NCBI GenBank assembly: GCA_039698035.1
Contig: JBDKSW010000009.1
Coordinates: 255,875 to 319,874 of the forward strand
Source: JAJFUI01 sp039698035
Lineage (GTDB): Bacteria > Planctomycetota > Planctomycetia > Pirellulales > Thermoguttaceae
Direction of reading: 5' to 3'
DNA: 64,000 bases
Shown: in pieces, positions 61,401-64,000 of the stretch
How the letters are laid out: each line of letters starts with the position of its first letter
Position numbering within the stretch: the first letter of the stretch is position 1
Notes under the pieces: model-generated
What the model was told of the DNA's origin: nothing
What the model saw: only the letters and a program-made list of their open reading frames with translations
The model's database searches: none
Position numbers and translations under genes: made by a program

Positions 61401-62003
61401 CGTTACGTCGAACGCGAGTTCCTGCAACTATTCGCCGAGAGCCCCGCGTGGCAACCGCCGCCGCCGCGACTTCGGGCGATCCGTCTGAGCACCAATTCCG
61501 TGCGGTTTTCGATGGAGTGCGACGAGACCAATGGCGAGCCGTTCGACGTGACGCTCGATGTTGAATCGGGCTGGCTGTTGGCCGGCGCCGATCGCCTCGG
61601 TTGGACAAACGCCTTGTCGGCGAGCGAACGCCAAGTCTTGTCAACTGCGCTGCTGGGCCTCTATAAGACGTGCGGGATTGAGCTCGTCCGCCAGCAGATC
61701 GAAGCGGAGTTCGCCGCTCCGGCGCCGAACTACCACGTCACGGCCGATGGCCTGATCGTCTGGCCGAATGACGGAACGGACGCGGTCGCGCTGTACCCGC
61801 TTGGCGAAGGCCCGTGGATCGCTCCGCAATCGGTCCGCGGGCTGCCCCGGCGACGTCTGCCCACGATCGAACGGCAGCGAATTATGTTCAGCGAGATGGC
61901 CGTCTCGTGGGATCGCTGGGTCGAGCTCTGGAACGAGCGTCAAGGCGATGCGAAATTCGCCAAAAGCGCTGGCGAAACGACCGACGTGCAGCCCCGATCC
62001 TGA
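58485..62003 (+). CDS. Large membrane protein of unknown function (1172 aa)
   Basis: The longest gene of the window. Residues 1-580 are soluble and Arg/Ala/Leu-rich, with helical segments and no recognised enzyme motif. Residues about 580-905 hold about 8-10 hydrophobic helices (for example GGAFVSVVGVVEIWGLF and AYIILLLGLFLLGVV) and Phe/Trp-rich stretches (VGVFWFFVDVF). The last 270 residues are soluble again, with basic RRRKLG after the membrane part. ATG 58485 is the only start with a promoter-like sequence. Codon use matches its neighbours. It is single-copy here, and I recognise no family; transport, signalling or envelope-structure roles are all open. Confidence 0.8.
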   Translation: MSRQSGGEPSENAPNGAPLASRLSLLELQRAVLSADPAALLILPRILRRVIKHDRRLTGFGLRVPHRKGYVIGRDALLQIVEPSELGLDADAALPERVVLLACPTSRRLADSSAQELLLRYWRLLFHARVHLALDAKFGEADAGDGGPSVALGVAAPIIRQRINALGRVAFDEIRTVLAHEDLLLPPRSDLSVYIEFVATYLELRHFAPSILPHYFPGLEDLAAVDAQIREDVDAESLLAATRPAGASDPEDYRGWDEWAEAASDAREPAPDMPSVRKPSMSRYRSLMRKSQRPAALGNLVRVAIWHAKAAQCAPPEMARRAAEEIKADVHRMAVKLQAALELEPTGARPWEESLLALVRQTPRGIWTVEARLLYDLQKACVDHDRDVYTVDLVEWAVSFGRRPIRRRLPAQRDVLTLKHLRSAERRLAAAQITNGHRRQLARLLRDAIRRTETHLREQFRPRIAAVLDDVGLLPQNLPERVARKKLVEELLDRIAERGFLAIGDLRDAISRNNLKLPDIVSPVEFSNGGTGRRPQGDQLLHADRQLALTLDGVYRRGEIYMRAMQRLSSVGFGTAIGRFLTRFLAVPFGGAFVSVVGVVEIWGLFTGPKKAEAAAPGAGHGLELTENQAYIILLLGLFLLGVVNSARFRTVVAGVFRTAYSLFYGLVIEPIRWLRGSPLLRRFLASRFFVVPFRFVVKPALWTAALWWLLWALPPRDRDWRALPVVGASIFLAFNVLLNSRWGRNAEEVLADGIVQGWHRFGFRLVVGVFWFFVDVFRAMLEAVERLIYSVDEWLRFRTGERRSWLAAKALLGALWFFFAYVLRFAVNVLIEPQFNPIKHFPVVTVAHKLLLGIYAPLATLLETTMDRPMAWTVAITIIWCIPGVFGFLVWELKENWRLYAANRRRKLGPVMIGSHGETMGRLLRPGFHSGTAPRRFAKLRLAERRAPTDGDWHSVRKHLHTLEHVERSLRRYVEREFLQLFAESPAWQPPPPRLRAIRLSTNSVRFSMECDETNGEPFDVTLDVESGWLLAGADRLGWTNALSASERQVLSTALLGLYKTCGIELVRQQIEAEFAAPAPNYHVTADGLIVWPNDGTDAVALYPLGEGPWIAPQSVRGLPRRRLPTIERQRIMFSEMAVSWDRWVELWNERQGDAKFAKSAGETTDVQPRS

Positions 62004-62110
62004 CGGCCGACCGAGGCGCCCTGCCTGGAAGTCCTTCTTGACCGAAGCCTGGCCGACTGATAGGCTTCGCAAGAAGCTCACCACGCTTTTCCCAAGGATC
62101 GGAGACGATG

Positions 62111-63391
62111 ATGGTCCAGAATTCAGCAACGTCGTTGCCGCAGAGCCCCACGACTCATGTCGAAGACGTCGAACTTCGCGGCCATATCATCGACAGCCTG
62201 ATTTTGCCAAAGGTGATGGACCTGATTCTGGCCCACGGCGGCACGTTTCAGATCAAGCGAGTCACCATTGGCCAGGCGAAATACGATCCGAGCTATGCGC
62301 TGATTGCGGTCGAGGCCGAGGATCGGCGGACGTTGGACACGATCCTGGCCAAGCTGGCCGATCACGGCGCGGTTCCCACCTCCGTGCAGGATTGCACGCT
62401 GGTCGCGGCCGACCTGGACGGCGCCTTTCCCGAAAGCTTCTACAGCACGACCAACCAGCGGACCGAGGTTCGGATCGGTGGTCAGTGGACGCCGGTGGCC
62501 GATCAGGAAATGGACTGCGGCATTCGCGTCGACACGGCCGCGGGGACGGCCCGGTGCATCGCAATGACCGATGTGCGCCGCGGCGACGCTATTGTCGCGG
62601 GCCATGCCGGCGTTCGTGTATTTCCAGAGCAGCGGCCGCGCGATGCGCAGAGCTTCGCTTTCATGGAAAGCAGCGTTTCAACCGAGAAACCCAAGGGGGC
62701 CGCCATCCGCGAGATTGCCGAGACGCTGTTCCAAACGCGAGCGGCCGGTGGCAAGACGCTGTTGGTTGGCGGGCCGGCCATCGTCCACACCGGCAGCGGC
62801 GCGTCAATCCAGGAGCTGATTCGTCGCGGCTACATCAACGTCCTGTTCGCTGGCAACGCCTTGGCCACCCACGACATCGAGCAGTCGTTGTTCGGCACCA
62901 GCCTGGGCGTCTACCTGGATCATGGGGGACTGGCCGAGGCAGGCCACGAGCACCATTTGCGGGCGATCAATCGCATTCGTCGCGCCGGCGGAATCCGCCA
63001 AGCCGTGGAAACGGGCGTCCTTCGATCGGGCATCATGTGCGAATGCATCCGCCACGGCGTCGATTATGTGCTGGCCGGCAGCATCCGCGACGACGGGCCG
63101 CTGCCCGATGTCATCACGGACACGATGGTCGCCCAGCAGCGAATGCGAGAAAAGATTCGCGAGATCAGCTTCTGCCTGATGATCGCCACGACGTTGCACT
63201 CGATCGCCGTTGGCAACCTGCTGCCCGCGTGGGTCAAAGTGGTCTGCGTGGACATCAATCCTTCGACCGTCATCAAGTTGGCCGACCGAGGTTCGTTCCA
63301 GACCGTGGGGCTCGTGACCGATGTCGAGCCGTTCTTGCGGGTGCTGATCGAAGAGTTGAATGCAATGGAGGGAACGACGAAGGCCCAATGA
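62111..63391 (+). CDS. TIGR00300-type LOR/SDH-domain protein (archaeal-type ornithine cyclodeaminase-like)
   Basis: A 426-aa enzyme resembling the LOR/SDH conserved region family. Members include the archaeal ornithine cyclodeaminase and the C-terminal half of cyanobacterial AgrE/ArgZ. ATG 62111 has GGAG 6 nt upstream; ATG 62108 is directly before it. Conserved blocks are ELRGHIIDSLILPKVMDLI, VGGPAIVHTGSGAS, NVLFAGNALATHDIEQSLFG, and later YVLAGSIRDDGPLPDV and CVDINPSTVIKL, the last near an NAD-binding site. No GME arginine dihydrolase domain precedes it. Its stop overlaps the hemH start (ATGA). Confidence 0.85.
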   Translation: MVQNSATSLPQSPTTHVEDVELRGHIIDSLILPKVMDLILAHGGTFQIKRVTIGQAKYDPSYALIAVEAEDRRTLDTILAKLADHGAVPTSVQDCTLVAADLDGAFPESFYSTTNQRTEVRIGGQWTPVADQEMDCGIRVDTAAGTARCIAMTDVRRGDAIVAGHAGVRVFPEQRPRDAQSFAFMESSVSTEKPKGAAIREIAETLFQTRAAGGKTLLVGGPAIVHTGSGASIQELIRRGYINVLFAGNALATHDIEQSLFGTSLGVYLDHGGLAEAGHEHHLRAINRIRRAGGIRQAVETGVLRSGIMCECIRHGVDYVLAGSIRDDGPLPDVITDTMVAQQRMREKIREISFCLMIATTLHSIAVGNLLPAWVKVVCVDINPSTVIKLADRGSFQTVGLVTDVEPFLRVLIEELNAMEGTTKAQ

Positions 63392-64000
63392 CGAGAGAAT
63401 TGCCAAACCCGCATTCCGCATTCTCCCTTCTCCCTTCGCCCCACGATGCCCTGTTGCTGGTCTCGTTCGGAGGACCCGAGGGGCCGGACGAGGTCGGACC
63501 GTTTCTCGAACGGGTTGCCCAGGGCCGAAAGATCCCGGCCGAACGGCTCGAAGAAGTGGCGCATCATTACGAGCTTTTTGGCGGCCTCAGTCCACTCAAC
63601 GCCGAGAACCGGGCCTTGCTGGCCGCGCTGATCGCCGAGTTGAACGCCCACGGACCCAGGCTGGCCGTCTACTGGGGCAATCGCCATGGGCATCCGCTTT
63701 TAAGCGACACGGTTCAGCAAATGGCGGAGGATGGCGTGCGACGTGCGTTGGCGTTTGTCACGTCCGTCTTCGGATCCTATCCGAGTTGCCGACAGTACCG
63801 CGAGGACATCGAGCAAGCCCGACAAGACGTCGGACCTCTGGCTCCAACGATCGACAAGCTACGGCTCTCTTACAACCATCCCGGCTTCATCGAGGCCGCG
63901 GCCGATCGGGTCGAGGCGGCGGTGGCGAAGCTTCCGCTCGAACGACGCGAGGCGGCCCGACTGGTTTTCACGGCCCATGGCATTCCGACGGCGATGGCCG
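63388..64000 (+). CDS. hemH: Ferrochelatase (3' end cut by window edge)
   Basis: Inserts Fe2+ into a porphyrin in heme synthesis. ATG 63388 overlaps the upstream stop (ATGA). About 204 codons are seen. The frame starts with an extra stretch (MTRELPNPHSAFSLLPSP), then DALLLVSFGGPEGPDEV, the typical N-terminus, and HHYELFGGLSPLNAENR. It reaches FTAHGIPTAMA, which holds the catalytic His region, just before the edge. These blocks resemble actinobacterial-type (coproporphyrin) ferrochelatases, so it may act in the coproporphyrin-dependent route; this needs the missing part. Coupling to the TIGR00300 gene has no obvious logic. Confidence 0.92.
   Translation, partial: MTRELPNPHSAFSLLPSPHDALLLVSFGGPEGPDEVGPFLERVAQGRKIPAERLEEVAHHYELFGGLSPLNAENRALLAALIAELNAHGPRLAVYWGNRHGHPLLSDTVQQMAEDGVRRALAFVTSVFGSYPSCRQYREDIEQARQDVGPLAPTIDKLRLSYNHPGFIEAAADRVEAAVAKLPLERREAARLVFTAHGIPTAMA

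Noticed and set aside
1..64000. CRISPR arrays, rRNA genes, intact insertion sequences, restriction or other defence systems
   Set aside because: None was seen on reading. The only defence-like genes are the toxin-antitoxin pair, and no regularly spaced repeats were noticed.

Overview
The window looks like a piece of a planctomycete chromosome, probably of the Pirellula/Rhodopirellula type. This is inferred from gene content, not from a marker gene. The DNA is uniformly G+C-rich. It carries short lipoproteins and a 75-aa protein of planctomycete style, TPR-fused membrane proteins, a sialate O-acetylesterase, FGE-domain secreted proteins, a Hanks-type kinase, paralogous outer-membrane barrels and an McsA/McsB pair. 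No rRNA, CRISPR array or intact mobile element is visible. One tRNA gene, tRNA-Glu(UUC), is present. The first gene (secreted protein) and the last (ferrochelatase) are cut by the window edges.

Layout. 0-1.8 kb: two paralogous secreted proteins on the minus strand. 2.2-7.4 kb: a plus-strand exopolysaccharide operon (export lipoprotein, O-antigen-ligase/TPR protein, CpsB-type PHP phosphatase, small secreted protein), closed by a bidirectional hairpin terminator. 7.4-10.7 kb: a primary-like sigma factor and a purine permease. 10.8 kb: a site-2 protease. 11.8-24.6 kb: a long run of minus-strand genes. It holds ribF-nrnA, a Rieske/cytochrome b-c fusion pair, a prepilin-peptidase homologue, a LOG protein, a TlpA-like thioredoxin, a sialate O-acetylesterase, a FucP-like transporter, and an ABM monooxygenase/OSBS-like enolase pair. 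24.7-26.4 kb: mcsA-mcsB behind a near-consensus promoter. 26.4-29.2 kb: coaD, a small membrane protein, a TPR protein and rpsT. 29.3-36.4 kb: a minus-strand block with a POT-like transporter, pyrK, rluB, a lipoprotein, a Dus enzyme, a duplicated TolC-like coiled-coil protein and a small conserved protein. 36.6-41.8 kb: a GT39 glycosyltransferase, a PAP2 phosphatase and two tandem barrel paralogues. 42-49.5 kb: two NAD-dependent epimerase/reductase genes, a gene relic, a five-ribbon zinc protein, a TMTC-like glycosyltransferase with TPRs, and a serine/threonine kinase. 49.6-52.2 kb: pyrB, then a small foreign-looking island (integrase relic, HigB/HigA-type toxin-antitoxin, KTSC-like protein) ending at tRNA-Glu. 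52.5-57.4 kb: a Tat-secreted hydrolase/FGE fusion, a MauG/cytochrome c peroxidase-like protein and a Gfo/Idh/MocA oxidoreductase. 57.8-64 kb: a thioredoxin, an 1172-aa membrane protein of unknown function, a LOR/SDH-type (TIGR00300) enzyme and hemH.

How the genes work together: the left operon builds and exports a polysaccharide. The Rieske and cytochrome b genes encode a bc-type complex with a cytochrome c moiety fused on, but the usual heme bH ligands are not found. The esterase and FucP-like symporter suggest use of acetylated or deoxy sugars. PyrB and PyrK belong to pyrimidine synthesis. Many genes overlap by ATGA and are probably translationally coupled. Several start codons lie only 6-8 bases after a good -10 box, which suggests leaderless or very short-leader mRNAs.
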